Assembly: GCA_934702115.1 (NCBI GenBank)
Contig: CAKUYF010000014.1
Location: forward strand, 1 to 13,014
DNA length: 13,014 nt
Reading direction: 5' to 3'
DNA from: an uncultured Eubacteriales bacterium
GTDB taxonomy: Bacteria; Bacillota; Clostridia; Oscillospirales; Acutalibacteraceae
Shown here piece by piece: positions 1-7,785 of the stretch. The notes beneath the pieces were generated by a model. The model was not told the DNA's origin and did not search any database. It worked only from the letters and a program-made list of their open reading frames with translations. The translations under genes and the position numbers were made by a program. Within the stretch, counting starts at the first letter, position 1; each line of letters starts with the position of its first letter.

Positions 1-75
1 AGCCATTAGCTCAGTTGGTAGAGCACCTGACTTTTAATCCGGTTGTCCGGGGTTCGAGTCCCCGATGGCTCACCA
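1..75 (+). tRNA. tRNA-Lys (anticodon TTT), first base missing
   Basis: Cloverleaf read by eye. D stem GCTC/GAGC is at 9-12 and 21-24. The anticodon loop CTTTTAA is at 31-37, with TTT at 33-35. The T stem CGGGG/CCCCG is at 48-52 and 60-64, around loop TTCGAGT. The acceptor 3' strand ATGGCTC is at 65-71, with discriminator A72 and an encoded CCA at 73-75. The 5' acceptor strand in the window is AGCCAT, so G1 should lie one base left of the window. The anticodon stem CCTGA/TCCGG carries one U·C mismatch (T28 opposite C40) where related tRNA-Lys genes normally have a U-A pair. Otherwise it looks functional. Confidence 0.96.
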
Positions 76-97
76 GGTCCAGATGATAATGTAAGAT

Positions 98-140
98 TCT
101 TCAAATCTAAGTTTTAGGTTTGAGGAGTTTTTTATTTTAA
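98..140 (+). terminator. Rho-independent terminator after tRNA-Lys
   Basis: An 11-bp stem (98-108 with 116-126, including two G·U pairs) closes a 7-nt loop. It is followed by G and a T-rich tail at 128-138. It lies 22 bp downstream of the tRNA CCA end and so should end the tRNA transcript. Confidence 0.8.
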
Positions 141-214
141 TTCAAAAACTTGTAAAATCACATAACTGTTACCCAAATAACTCAACAAATTCAAAGTGTT
201 ATAATGTATTTAAA

Positions 215-628
215 TCACCTTCTGGGGTAAACTCCACCTAGTTTATGACCTGTGGTAAAATACTCATCATCACCTACTGCCTCTTCAATCCAAAATGTTA
301 AAAAGGACTTAAAACAGTTCTCCAACCTTATTCTTCCGGAAGCCATTATTAAAATTGTATTTTCTTTTTTACATACTGCGTCTATGCAATCAATAGCTTG
401 CTCTAAATTCATCAATAACCTATCTTCCATTTGTGCTCTTTCGGCAATAGAACGTAGTCCTTCGCGTGCATTAGCCTCTACTATTCCTTTATGAGTATAT
501 ATATTCCTACACCTTATATCTTGAGTGCAAAACTCTCCCGACTTACATATTAAATTTGCATTTACACTCATACTATTAAAAGTCGACAAAATAACCAATA
601 AGGATCCTAATGCTTTCTTTAAATTCAT
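215..628 (-). CDS. Small secreted six-cysteine protein, unknown function
   Basis: A 137-aa protein that I do not recognise. The N-terminus MNLKK plus a hydrophobic stretch to about residue 22, and SVNA|N at 24/25, make a typical Sec signal peptide. The mature part has exactly six cysteines (28, 34, 40, 81, 86, 105), enough for three disulfides or a metal site. Residues about 50-115 look mostly helical. The tail is rich in Gly and basic residues (GGVYPRR). I chose the ATG at 628 because AGGAG (642-638) stands 9 nt upstream. A TTG at 634 is only 3 nt from that site. It is monocistronic, convergent with the tRNA, with no clear terminator or strong promoter. A secreted peptide-like effector or inhibitor is possible, but nothing visible assigns a function. 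Confidence 0.7.
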   Translation of the reverse strand: MNLKKALGSLLVILSTFNSMSVNANLICKSGEFCTQDIRCRNIYTHKGIVEANAREGLRSIAERAQMEDRLLMNLEQAIDCIDAVCKKENTILIMASGRIRLENCFKSFLTFWIEEAVGDDEYFTTGHKLGGVYPRR

Positions 629-649
629 AAACAAATTCTCCTACTCTAT

Positions 650-1103
650 TTATTTAATTAATATAAAAAGAAAAATAATTTAGATAATACCGGGCTTAAT
701 CTTTCTTATATTACTTACATATTTAAATGTGTAATCCCTTTTTAAAGCTATGTTTTATTTTTTCCTATATTTTTAAACCTGATAAAAATTTACCCTTATA
801 AATTAAAGCTTATTCTCAGATAAGCCAAAGGTGTACTAGTAAAAATTATCAATAGAAATTTTAAACTTAATTGGCATAAAATTATACAGTTAAAAATAAA
901 ATATTTTTCAATATTCACTTTTCATACACTTAGAATTATATTCTATCAGAAAATTTAGTAAATTTAAATAGCAAAGATAAATTTAAAAATCAAATTCGTT
1001 GAAAATTTACCTAAACGTTAAAATTTTTAGAAAAAGCTTTATTTAAAGTTTTATATTATAAACAATATTAACATAGTTTAATTTCATAATAATTTTTTTA
1101 ATT
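650..1103. other. AT-rich intergenic region without a recognisable gene
   Basis: About 450 bp of very AT-rich DNA separates the small secreted-protein gene from the surface-protein operon. I see no ORF with a ribosome binding site, no tRNA-like fold and no long repeat. The part near 650-760 must hold the promoter of the 215-628 gene. The best candidate on the minus strand is TATAAG-like with a poor -35, too weak to call. Confidence 0.5.
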
Positions 1104-1138
1104 AAAAAACGGAACCTACCAAAAAATGTAGTTTCCGT
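1104..1138 (-). terminator. Terminator of the surface-protein operon
   Basis: Inverted repeat with arms at 1109-1119 and 1128-1138, 11 bp with one mismatch and an 8-nt loop. On the minus strand the stem is followed directly by a run of T (1108-1104). It lies 28 bp past the stop codon of the 1166-2134 gene. Confidence 0.85.
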
Positions 1139-1165
1139 CTCATTTATGAATTGAATATTAAGTTA

Positions 1166-2134
1166 TTAGACTGTTTTTTTACAGAGCGTTTTTTTGAATA
1201 ACAATATTATTGCAAGAATCCCTAAGCTTAAACTCCAAAGTACCAACCAAATTAAAATATTTCTGTCCTCACCTGTTTTAGGGTTTTTATAACTACCTGA
1301 ATTATTGCTGGATTCTATGTTTTTATTTTCGTTATTTTCTGATCCATTACTACCATTACCACGATTTGAATTTTCTTGAACTGTAAATGTGGTTACCGCA
1401 TCCCCTGTTTTTGATTTTATTATTATTGCGTGTTCTCCTGCTGCAAGAGTAGAAACGTATGAATTTTTAAGTTCTATTATAGTACTTCCTTCTCTTACTT
1501 CATAATTGTTTTCTTTGACCTCTTTGCTATCGACGAAAACCCCAATAAGATCATCTTTGTTTGCTGTGGATTTAAATACAAGTCCTTCATTTGAACCTTT
1601 CGTCCATTTTGCTTTCTTGCCAGTAGTAATAACCGGTTTAGTTTCTTTGGATTTTTCTTTGTAATCGTATTTTGAGCTTGTAGCATGTTCACTTACGTTA
1701 TCAGTAACATTATATCCTGATTCACTTATGCGTTCTACCTCAACAGCTTCAACCGTAAAATAAAGCTTAGCATCCCCTCCCGGATATTTCCATCCGAATT
1801 CTTGTAATTCACCGTTAAGATAGGAAGAAAAATTGTAGAAATTTTCACCATATATAGTCATTGCAAAAATTCCTGAAGTGTCATCATCTTTGTAGAGTGA
1901 AATGCGGTATGAAATTTCATTTTTATCAGAAGCTTTAGGGCTAACCTTATCCCATTTTCCGTAAAGATTACCATCTTTGTTTTCCCAAGTTAAATTTTTG
2001 GGCGTATCAAGACAAACGATTTTTTCTCCTTCAACCACCGTAACCGCTAAAACTGTAGGTAGTTTAAATGAAAATATCATACATAGTAATATAAACAAAG
2101 AAAATATAGCCTTAGTAAAGATGGATTTTTTCAT
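1166..2134 (-). CDS. Sortase-anchored surface protein with X2-like domain (NPKTG)
   Basis: A 322-aa exported protein. Residues 1-30 form a signal peptide (MKKSIF, hydrophobic core, VLA). About 43-160 is a beta-rich Fn3-like domain (YFTVEAVEV), similar in outline to the domain in the upstream gene. About 175-252 resembles the X2/CBM_X2-type Ig-like module of clostridial surface and cellulosomal proteins: VDSKEV, YEVREGSTII, YVSTLAAGEH, then TTFTV. About 255-283 is a Ser/Asn/Gly-rich linker. NPKTG at 284-288, a hydrophobic segment and the basic tail FKKTLCKK form a sortase signal. The ATG at 2134 is preceded by AAAGGAG (2149-2142). It lies 20 nt after the reading frame of the upstream anchored protein, so the two are one operon, closed by the terminator at 1104-1138. 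Adhesion or glycan binding is a likely role, but the ligand is unknown. Confidence 0.88.
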   Translation of the reverse strand: MKKSIFTKAIFSLFILLCMIFSFKLPTVLAVTVVEGEKIVCLDTPKNLTWENKDGNLYGKWDKVSPKASDKNEISYRISLYKDDDTSGIFAMTIYGENFYNFSSYLNGELQEFGWKYPGGDAKLYFTVEAVEVERISESGYNVTDNVSEHATSSKYDYKEKSKETKPVITTGKKAKWTKGSNEGLVFKSTANKDDLIGVFVDSKEVKENNYEVREGSTIIELKNSYVSTLAAGEHAIIIKSKTGDAVTTFTVQENSNRGNGSNGSENNENKNIESSNNSGSYKNPKTGEDRNILIWLVLWSLSLGILAIILLFKKTLCKKTV

Positions 2135-2154
2135 ATTAAAACTCCTTTTGATTA

Positions 2155-2818
2155 TTATTTTAAGCACTTAGATTTTTTCTTGTTTAAAATCATCATTAGT
2201 GAAAATAAGCCTCCACTAATAAACACAATCGTCAACCATAATACAATATTTCTGTTGTCGCCCGTTTTTGGACTTACTGAAGTTCCTTCTGACTCTTCAT
2301 TTAATTGCGTTATTAATTTCTACTTTCTTTATTTCGGAATTATCTTCACCAATCCAAAACAGAGCATCACTGTTTGAAGCCCATTTACTAAAATTTTCGG
2401 TTCTCTCATTGTTTTTTATTTCCACGCTTCTTACTTTAAAATAGTATCCTCCGTTTTGTTTTGTATCGCCAAAATAATCATTCAAGTCTAATTCTTCCGT
2501 ATCACTTTCTCCTCTATAGATTGATCCCTCGACAGCATATACGTAGCTGTCATTTCCCGCACGATAAACTTCAAGATCATAACGAAGATCGTAGCTGTCA
2601 GTGTCCCCTTCCTGATGAATTAATTCCGTTCTATGGCTATTCCACTGCGCATAAATTTTGCTGTTTTTTTCAAACAGCTTTAAGTCTGTGGGTTGAGGGA
2701 TTGAACCTTCAGTAGCTAATGCAGACTCTCTTATGGGTAAAAGCGCCAGTGTCATACAAAACACAAGTAAAAGAGATAAAATGTGTTTGGCATGACGAAA
2801 TTTGTAGATTCTCGTCAT
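2155..2818 (-). pseudogene. Sortase-anchored surface protein, frameshifted before its SPKTG anchor
   Basis: The first frame (2818-2297) encodes 173 aa: signal peptide (MTRIYKFRHA, hydrophobic core, ALA about 33-35) and one Fn3-like domain related to that of the downstream gene (GYYFKVRSVEI versus LYFTVEAVEV). It then stops at TGA (2299-2297). One base out of phase, the next 48 codons read NEESEG, SPKTGD (2274-2257), a hydrophobic segment and NKKKSKC, ending at TAA 2157-2155. This is a complete sortase signal with no start of its own. Removing one A from the AAA before the TGA (near 2300) restores one reading frame of about 218 aa. The ATG at 2818 has GGGAG 7 nt upstream. As it stands, the product would be secreted rather than wall-anchored. 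A sequencing error is the main alternative. Confidence 0.85.
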
Positions 2819-2875
2819 ATAAAAACTCCCATCTGTGTTTTTTATATTTTTCCGGTACAAGCTTGTCCAATTCAG

Positions 2876-2905
2876 ATTATATAAACCAAATACAATAAAA
2901 AGCAA
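2876..2905 (-). promoter_or_regulatory. Promoter of the surface-protein operon
   Basis: On the minus strand a perfect TATAAT (2881-2876) has TTGCTT (2905-2900) 18 nt upstream. The -35 touches the left arm of the inverted repeat at 2905-2951. The transcript would have a leader of about 50 nt before the ATG at 2818. Confidence 0.55.
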
Positions 2906-2951
2906 TCAAGTTTTCCATAATGTCATTTGCCAAGTTGGAAAATCACTTGAT
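2905..2951. promoter_or_regulatory. Interrupted inverted repeat between divergent promoters (likely operator)
   Basis: The left arm ATCAAGTTTTCCA (2905-2917) is mirrored by TGGAAAA (2936-2942) and CTTGAT (2946-2951), with a 3-nt insertion (TCA) in the right arm. That gives 13 matching pairs in two blocks around an 18-bp centre. It sits between the two divergent -10 elements and abuts both -35 positions. This placement suits a dimeric regulator acting on both promoters. The product of the adjacent 3024-4775 gene is the obvious candidate, which is inference. Confidence 0.5.
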
Positions 2952-2959
2952 ATGCATTC

Positions 2960-2988
2960 ATTATTTTTTGATAATTTTAATCTATAAT
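2960..2988 (+). promoter_or_regulatory. Promoter of the HTH regulator gene
   Basis: A perfect TATAAT is at 2983-2988, 35 bp before the ATG of the regulator. The -35 position (about 2960-2965, ATTATT) is poor, which fits a promoter that needs help from a protein bound at the inverted repeat just upstream. Confidence 0.45.
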
Positions 2989-3023
2989 ACATGCAAATAA
3001 AAATTTAATTTAGAGGGATTCAC

Positions 3024-4775
3024 ATGCTATTTCATGAAAAACTAAACGAGTATATTAGTAAGTTAAAATGCTTGGCAAAAGATCTCGGTAAAGCAGGGGA
3101 TATTTCCTCCGCTACCTTAAGTCGTTACCGTTCTGGCAACCGTATACCTGATATAAATTCCAAAGCATTTGAAAATCTTTGCACCGCAATTACTCAAATC
3201 GCTAAACAAAAAAATATAGCTGATATTACTAAAGATTCAGTAAAAATGAGTTTTTTACAGTGTGATGATTTTGTTTCTATTGATAATGAACAACTTAGGC
3301 AGAATTTCAGTACCTTAGTTTCAGTGTTGAATTTGAATATGACTAAATTGTGTCAACATACCAATTACGACACCTCCAGCGTCTTTCGCTTTCGTACAGG
3401 AGCACGTCATCCGGCTGAACCCGATCGTTTTGCTTCGGCAGTGGCATTATATGTTTCTAGAGAAATAAGCACGGAAAAAAATATTAAAATTCTTGCAGAG
3501 CTTATCGGCTGCCCGCCTAAAGATCTAATTGATAGTTCCTTAAGATTTGAAAAAATTAAAAATTGGATGCTGGAAGGACAAACAACGAAAACTTTAATCT
3601 CTGATACAGATATTAGTATTTCCAAATTCCTAAACAAGTTGGATGAATTTGACTTAAATAGTTATATTAGAGCCATCCATTTTAATGAAATAAAAATTCC
3701 TACCGTCCCTTTTCAGCTTCCTACTTCTAAAAACTATTACGGACTTAATGAAATGATGAAAAGCGAATTAGATTTTCTTAAAGCTACCATTATATCAAAG
3801 TCAACTAAACCAGTAACAATGTACAGTGATATGCCGATGATTGAAATGGCAAAAGATCCTGAATTTCCAAAAAAGTGGATGCTAGGAATAGCAATGATGT
3901 TAAAAAAAGGACTTCATTTAAATAATATTCATAATATTGATCGCCCTTTTGAAGAAATGATGCTAGGATTGGAAAGTTGGATTCCAATGTATATGACAGG
4001 GCAAATTTCTCCTTACTATCTCAAAGGTGTTCAAAACAGCGTTTTTCATCATTTTTTGAAAGTTTCAGGCGCTGCCGCACTTTCCGGTGAAGCAATCTTA
4101 GGATTTCATAGTGACGGCAGATATTATCTTTCTAAAACAAAAGAAGATATTACATACTATAATAAACGTGCGGAAGAACTATTAAAAAATGCTCATCCCT
4201 TGATGGATATATATCGTGAAGAAAGTATAAGAAAGCTAAATGCATTTTTACTTTCTGATTCTAATATAACCGGAAAGAGAAGAAATATTCTATCTGCCCC
4301 GCCTATTTACACTATGGATGAATCATATCTAAAGCATATTTTGAAAGAAAACGACATTTCAGATTCAGATACGCAACGTATTATGGATTTTGCCGCATTT
4401 CAAAAAGATATAACAGAAAGAATACTCTCATCGGAAGTTATGGAAGATTCTGTTCCGTATATTTCTAAAAAAGAGTTTGATATTTATCCAATGGCTCTCT
4501 CGCTTTCGGGAATGTTTTATGAAAAAAATATCTATTACAAATACGAAGACTACTTGTTACATTTAGAGCAAACAGAAAAATATTCCAAAAATCATTCGAA
4601 TTACATTTTAAATAAAGTCTCTGCTCCTACTTTTAGAAATTTACAGATACACATTCATGAAGAAAAATGGGCGATGATTTCCAAAAGTAATTCTCCGGCT
4701 ATTCACTTCGTTATTTATCATCCAAAACTGTGTAATGCTATAGAAAATTTTATTCCTCAAATAGTTGAAAGTTAA
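3024..4775 (+). CDS. Large regulator with two N-terminal XRE-like helix-turn-helix regions
   Basis: 583 aa. Residues about 8-60 form a lambda-repressor/XRE-like HTH whose recognition segment reads SSATLSRYRSGNRIPD (28-43). A second related unit is at about 92-145 (MTKLCQHTNYDTSSVFRFRTGARHP, shown here only by its key pattern SSVFRFRTG at 118-126). The remaining roughly 430 residues have no domain I can name. They are mixed helical, without membrane segments, and could be a sensory or oligomerisation region. The ATG at 3024 follows AGAGGGA at about 3012-3018. The gene is transcribed away from the surface-protein operon and shares a 47-bp inverted repeat with it. Control of that operon and of itself is therefore likely, by position only. 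Activator versus repressor cannot be read from the sequence. Confidence 0.75.
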   Translation: MLFHEKLNEYISKLKCLAKDLGKAGDISSATLSRYRSGNRIPDINSKAFENLCTAITQIAKQKNIADITKDSVKMSFLQCDDFVSIDNEQLRQNFSTLVSVLNLNMTKLCQHTNYDTSSVFRFRTGARHPAEPDRFASAVALYVSREISTEKNIKILAELIGCPPKDLIDSSLRFEKIKNWMLEGQTTKTLISDTDISISKFLNKLDEFDLNSYIRAIHFNEIKIPTVPFQLPTSKNYYGLNEMMKSELDFLKATIISKSTKPVTMYSDMPMIEMAKDPEFPKKWMLGIAMMLKKGLHLNNIHNIDRPFEEMMLGLESWIPMYMTGQISPYYLKGVQNSVFHHFLKVSGAAALSGEAILGFHSDGRYYLSKTKEDITYYNKRAEELLKNAHPLMDIYREESIRKLNAFLLSDSNITGKRRNILSAPPIYTMDESYLKHILKENDISDSDTQRIMDFAAFQKDITERILSSEVMEDSVPYISKKEFDIYPMALSLSGMFYEKNIYYKYEDYLLHLEQTEKYSKNHSNYILNKVSAPTFRNLQIHIHEEKWAMISKSNSPAIHFVIYHPKLCNAIENFIPQIVES

Positions 4776-4913
4776 ACAATTTATAAAATAATGGTTTTAA
4801 CACCTATTACTTTAAATTTAAAACTCTTCATTATATATTTCTGATTTTATAAGTTATAAGATTTTCTACGCATTAAAAATTCTTAATATTATATTCAAAA
4901 TTTTGTGTTGGCA

Positions 4914-6341
4914 TTATAGTATTACAGCACTTACTATAAAAAGCAAGGTTGATATTGCAATAGCTGATAAACTATAGGGTAACTGAGTCCTGACATGATC
5001 CATTATGGGCACCTCGGAAACAGTTGAACTGAGAATAACAGTTTCTCCCAATGGAGAAGCATTGTCTCCCAAGGATCCTCCGGCTAGAACTGCTCCTACA
5101 ATAAGTGGAAGCGCAGAGTTTGTACTAACCGCTAAAGGTAAAGCAATTGGCATAAGCAAAGACCAAGTTCCCCATGCCGAACCTATAAAATAAGAAACTA
5201 TACATCCGATTAAAAATATTATTGCGGGAATTAAAAATTCAGGTAAATTACTGCTTATTTTTGAGGTTATAAATTCAGCAAAACCTAGCTCCCCTATAAT
5301 AGAAGAAAGCCCCCAACTCATTATCAGAACAATAATAGGTTGTATAAGATCTTTTCCTCCCGATAAAAAATGACTTTCAATTTCACTAAGAGGTATTTTT
5401 TGAAATAAATAAAAAACACAAGTTACAACAAGCGTTAAAATACTGGATATTAAAATTGCTTTTTCAAATTCTGTATTCATAATAATATTGAAAAAGTTTG
5501 ATTCTTTATCTTTTCCTAAATACCAAAAGAAAAATAAAGTTGAAGCTATCAATAAAATTAGTGGAAAAATAAGATTAATCGCACGTGGCGAGGCTTTTTC
5601 TTCAAATTCACACTCTTCATGAGAATGATGGCTAAAATTTTCGGTTTCCTTGAAATTATTGTTACCTTTAAATATTTTAGACTTGTTATTAAACCCAAAA
5701 TTAAATACCGTAACTCCAATACTTATAAACGTCATAATAATAGCATAAAAATTAAAAGGAATACTCTGTACAAATAAGCTATAGGGCGATATGTTTAAAT
5801 TTGTTTTACTTAATGCTAACGAAATAACACTTACAATATATCCAACATACGTTGTCCCAAAAGGTATAAGTATTATAAGCAAACAAGAGGTCACGTTAAT
5901 TACATGAGCTAGCCTATATTTATTTCCTCCTACTTTATCAATCAAAGCTTTACCTATCATTCCTGAGGATATAGCATGAAAACAGCAATCTATAAAAGTA
6001 AATAAACTGGAAATCCATACGGAACCTAACGCTCCTTTTTCGCTTTTAACATACTTTTTTGCAAAATTCGTAAATCCTTTTATTCCCCCTGCAACCTTAA
6101 TTATTTCTCCAAAAGCTCCAAACACAAATAGAAACATAACAGTGCAGATACTTTCTTCATTGGTTACTGCCTTAACTAAATAATTGGTAGCAGTAACAAT
6201 ACCTTTTAGTACATTACCATTTTCTAAAAATATTCCACCTATAAGTATACCAATAGTAATTGCTGGAATTATCCTTTTTGTAAATGATGCAACTAAAATT
6301 ACAAATATAGGTATTAATATCGAAATAGATCCATAACTCAA
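4914..6341 (-). CDS. NhaC-family Na+/H+ antiporter
   Basis: 475 aa, polytopic membrane protein with roughly 11-12 hydrophobic segments. The C-terminal half has the family signature: GSAWGTW (387-393), then GGSLGDNASPLGETVILSS (421-439). This corresponds to the SWGT and GDxxSPxxDTxILSS motifs of the NhaC/Na_H_antiporter family (PF03553). The family exchanges Na+ for H+ across the plasma membrane, and some members carry amino or organic acids, so the substrate is uncertain. A hydrophilic loop at about 218-250 between the two halves carries a His/Glu cluster (HHSHEECEFEEK, 238-249). The start is TTG at 6341, with AAAAAGGA (6358-6351) 9 nt upstream. The nearby ATG (offset 7 nt) is out of frame. 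It converges on the regulator gene, 138 bp apart, with no strong terminator between them. Confidence 0.9.
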   Translation of the reverse strand: MSYGSISILIPIFVILVASFTKRIIPAITIGILIGGIFLENGNVLKGIVTATNYLVKAVTNEESICTVMFLFVFGAFGEIIKVAGGIKGFTNFAKKYVKSEKGALGSVWISSLFTFIDCCFHAISSGMIGKALIDKVGGNKYRLAHVINVTSCLLIILIPFGTTYVGYIVSVISLALSKTNLNISPYSLFVQSIPFNFYAIIMTFISIGVTVFNFGFNNKSKIFKGNNNFKETENFSHHSHEECEFEEKASPRAINLIFPLILLIASTLFFFWYLGKDKESNFFNIIMNTEFEKAILISSILTLVVTCVFYLFQKIPLSEIESHFLSGGKDLIQPIIVLIMSWGLSSIIGELGFAEFITSKISSNLPEFLIPAIIFLIGCIVSYFIGSAWGTWSLLMPIALPLAVSTNSALPLIVGAVLAGGSLGDNASPLGETVILSSTVSEVPIMDHVRTQLPYSLSAIAISTLLFIVSAVIL

Positions 6342-6628
6342 AAAATCACATCCTTTTTAATATTATTAAACAATATTTTATATTTTTTTAAAAAAATTCA
6401 AGATATATGACTTTATCAGTGTGTGTAATATTTGCCGATGTGAAAAAGTAATTAACTTAAAATTATTTATTAACAGTGTCTTAGAATAATGAGCATAAAA
6501 ATAAGTTTAATCATAAAATAGATTTACAAGGAAATGTAGTAGTCCTTGATATATAGGATATGGATAATAAATTAAATATTTTTTTATTCCTTTACATTGA
6601 CAATTCTTAAAACTTAATTTCCCTGTAT
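6342..6628. other. AT-rich intergenic region
   Basis: 287 bp with no gene. It must hold the promoter of the antiporter gene and the 3' end of the 6629-7750 transcript. A symmetrical T7A7 tract is at 6383-6396. A 6-bp hairpin (6527-6532 with 6543-6548) lacks a T-run on either strand, so I do not call it a terminator. Confidence 0.4.
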
Positions 6629-7750
6629 CTAAATGAAAGATTTCACATCATAATCCAGTTTTTCTAAAAGTGACTTATAATAATCACTAATAAGAAATCC
6701 AGCGAAACCATATATACGTAAGGTACCATCATAAGGATAAGGAGACTCCATGTTTGGCTTCTTAAGACTTTCTAGGTATCGTTCGGCAACCTTTTGCAAA
6801 TTAAAAGTTATACTATACCCCCAAGTTTCTATCGTAACTTTATTTTTTTCCGTATTTATATCGGTAAGTAACATCGCATGCTCAGATCCATTAAAAACAT
6901 TTGAGTTGAAACAAAGCGCCCCATCTTTACTATACATTTCTGAAAATTTTTTAATAAGTTTTTCTGTTGTCATGTAATAGAGTTCATCTTTAAAGCATTC
7001 AATTCGCACACCATTTAACTTGTATTCCTTAATTATCCTATTTGCAAATGACATTCTTTCCTCGTCTGTTTTCATATACTTTTTTCCCACATAGTCAGAA
7101 TCAGAAAAAGCGATTTCATAAAGCTTATGAACTGTTGGTTTAAAACCAAATTTTTTATTTAGCATTCCTTGAAATGCATATAACTGGCACCATGCCTCTT
7201 CCTTTTGATTATCCATATATTTTGCATTAGAAATATCTAGGATAATTTCAGGATCTATATTTAACACCTCGGAAATTTTCTTACGCAAAAAATGCTTTTT
7301 TATGAAATGGGATCCAATCATCGGAACAGCACTCAAAATCAAAGCTACAGGTAAAGACAATCCTCCCCATACTGCTAACTTTTCTTTGTTTGATTTAAGC
7401 TTAGGGTCCACTTCACTAAATCGGATTTCTGTTCCTAAATCCACTCCAAAAGCCGGGGAAGTAATTGCTACCAAGGATGCTAAACCAGCAGCCGCAAACT
7501 TGTTTAATTTATTTCCAGTAATACCTCCACCACCTGATACTTTTTCTAAGTCCCGATCGGTAGTTAAATTTAGTTCTGTATTTTTTAAAATATTCATTAC
7601 TCTTTGTTTAAATTCTACCAGACTTGGTTTGTATCCATTTTCCCTAAATAAAAAATATAATTCCTCTAAACTGCCCGTTTCGAGCATTCGGCGTAACTTT
7701 TCTTCACTAGACATTATTGTATTAATAGTTTCATTAAAATAGTCGATCAT
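6629..7750 (-). CDS. Double-glycine (Nif11-like) leader fused to a papain-like cysteine protease domain
   Basis: 373 aa. Residues 1-76 read as a long helical leader of the Nif11/double-glycine kind: SSEEKLRRMLE, LEELYFLFRENGYKPS, then DLEKVSGGGG (67-76). Such leaders usually direct export and cleavage after GG by a C39-peptidase ABC transporter. Next come an Ala-rich hydrophobic segment (84-103) and a second one (125-150) followed by KKHFLRKK. The C-terminal part, about 175-355, fits a papain fold. N181-Q182 and C188 match the papain pattern NQxxxxxCxxxAF, where Q is the oxyanion residue and C the nucleophile. H291-A292 matches the HA of the His motif. ETWG at 308-311 stands where papain has NSWG. 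The ATG at 7750 has AAAGG 12-13 nt upstream. No transporter or modification enzyme lies in the window. It may be an exported protease, toxin or bacteriocin-like effector. Confidence 0.72.
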   Translation of the reverse strand: MIDYFNETINTIMSSEEKLRRMLETGSLEELYFLFRENGYKPSLVEFKQRVMNILKNTELNLTTDRDLEKVSGGGGITGNKLNKFAAAGLASLVAITSPAFGVDLGTEIRFSEVDPKLKSNKEKLAVWGGLSLPVALILSAVPMIGSHFIKKHFLRKKISEVLNIDPEIILDISNAKYMDNQKEEAWCQLYAFQGMLNKKFGFKPTVHKLYEIAFSDSDYVGKKYMKTDEERMSFANRIIKEYKLNGVRIECFKDELYYMTTEKLIKKFSEMYSKDGALCFNSNVFNGSEHAMLLTDINTEKNKVTIETWGYSITFNLQKVAERYLESLKKPNMESPYPYDGTLRIYGFAGFLISDYYKSLLEKLDYDVKSFI

Positions 7751-7785
7751 AATTTAACACACACCTTTCTTTAATGTTTAATCTA

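Noticed and set aside
1..75. tRNA-Lys as the attachment site of the prophage
   Set aside because: I found no second copy of the tRNA 3' end in the window and no integrase. The phage DNA begins 7.7 kb away.
2290..2310. Programmed ribosomal frameshifting before the SPKTG anchor
   Set aside because: No slippery heptamer and no evident downstream stem-loop or pseudoknot. A one-base insertion explains it more simply.
4794..4824. Terminator between the regulator and antiporter genes
   Set aside because: The 7-bp stem is almost all A/T with an 17-nt loop and no T-run. In such AT-rich DNA it is expected by chance.
6527..6548. Terminator after the leader-protease gene
   Set aside because: 6-bp stem, 10-nt loop, no T-tract on the minus strand.
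7302..7742. 146-aa plus-strand ORF
   Set aside because: Antisense shadow of the leader-protease gene, with no ribosome binding site and no recognisable protein pattern.
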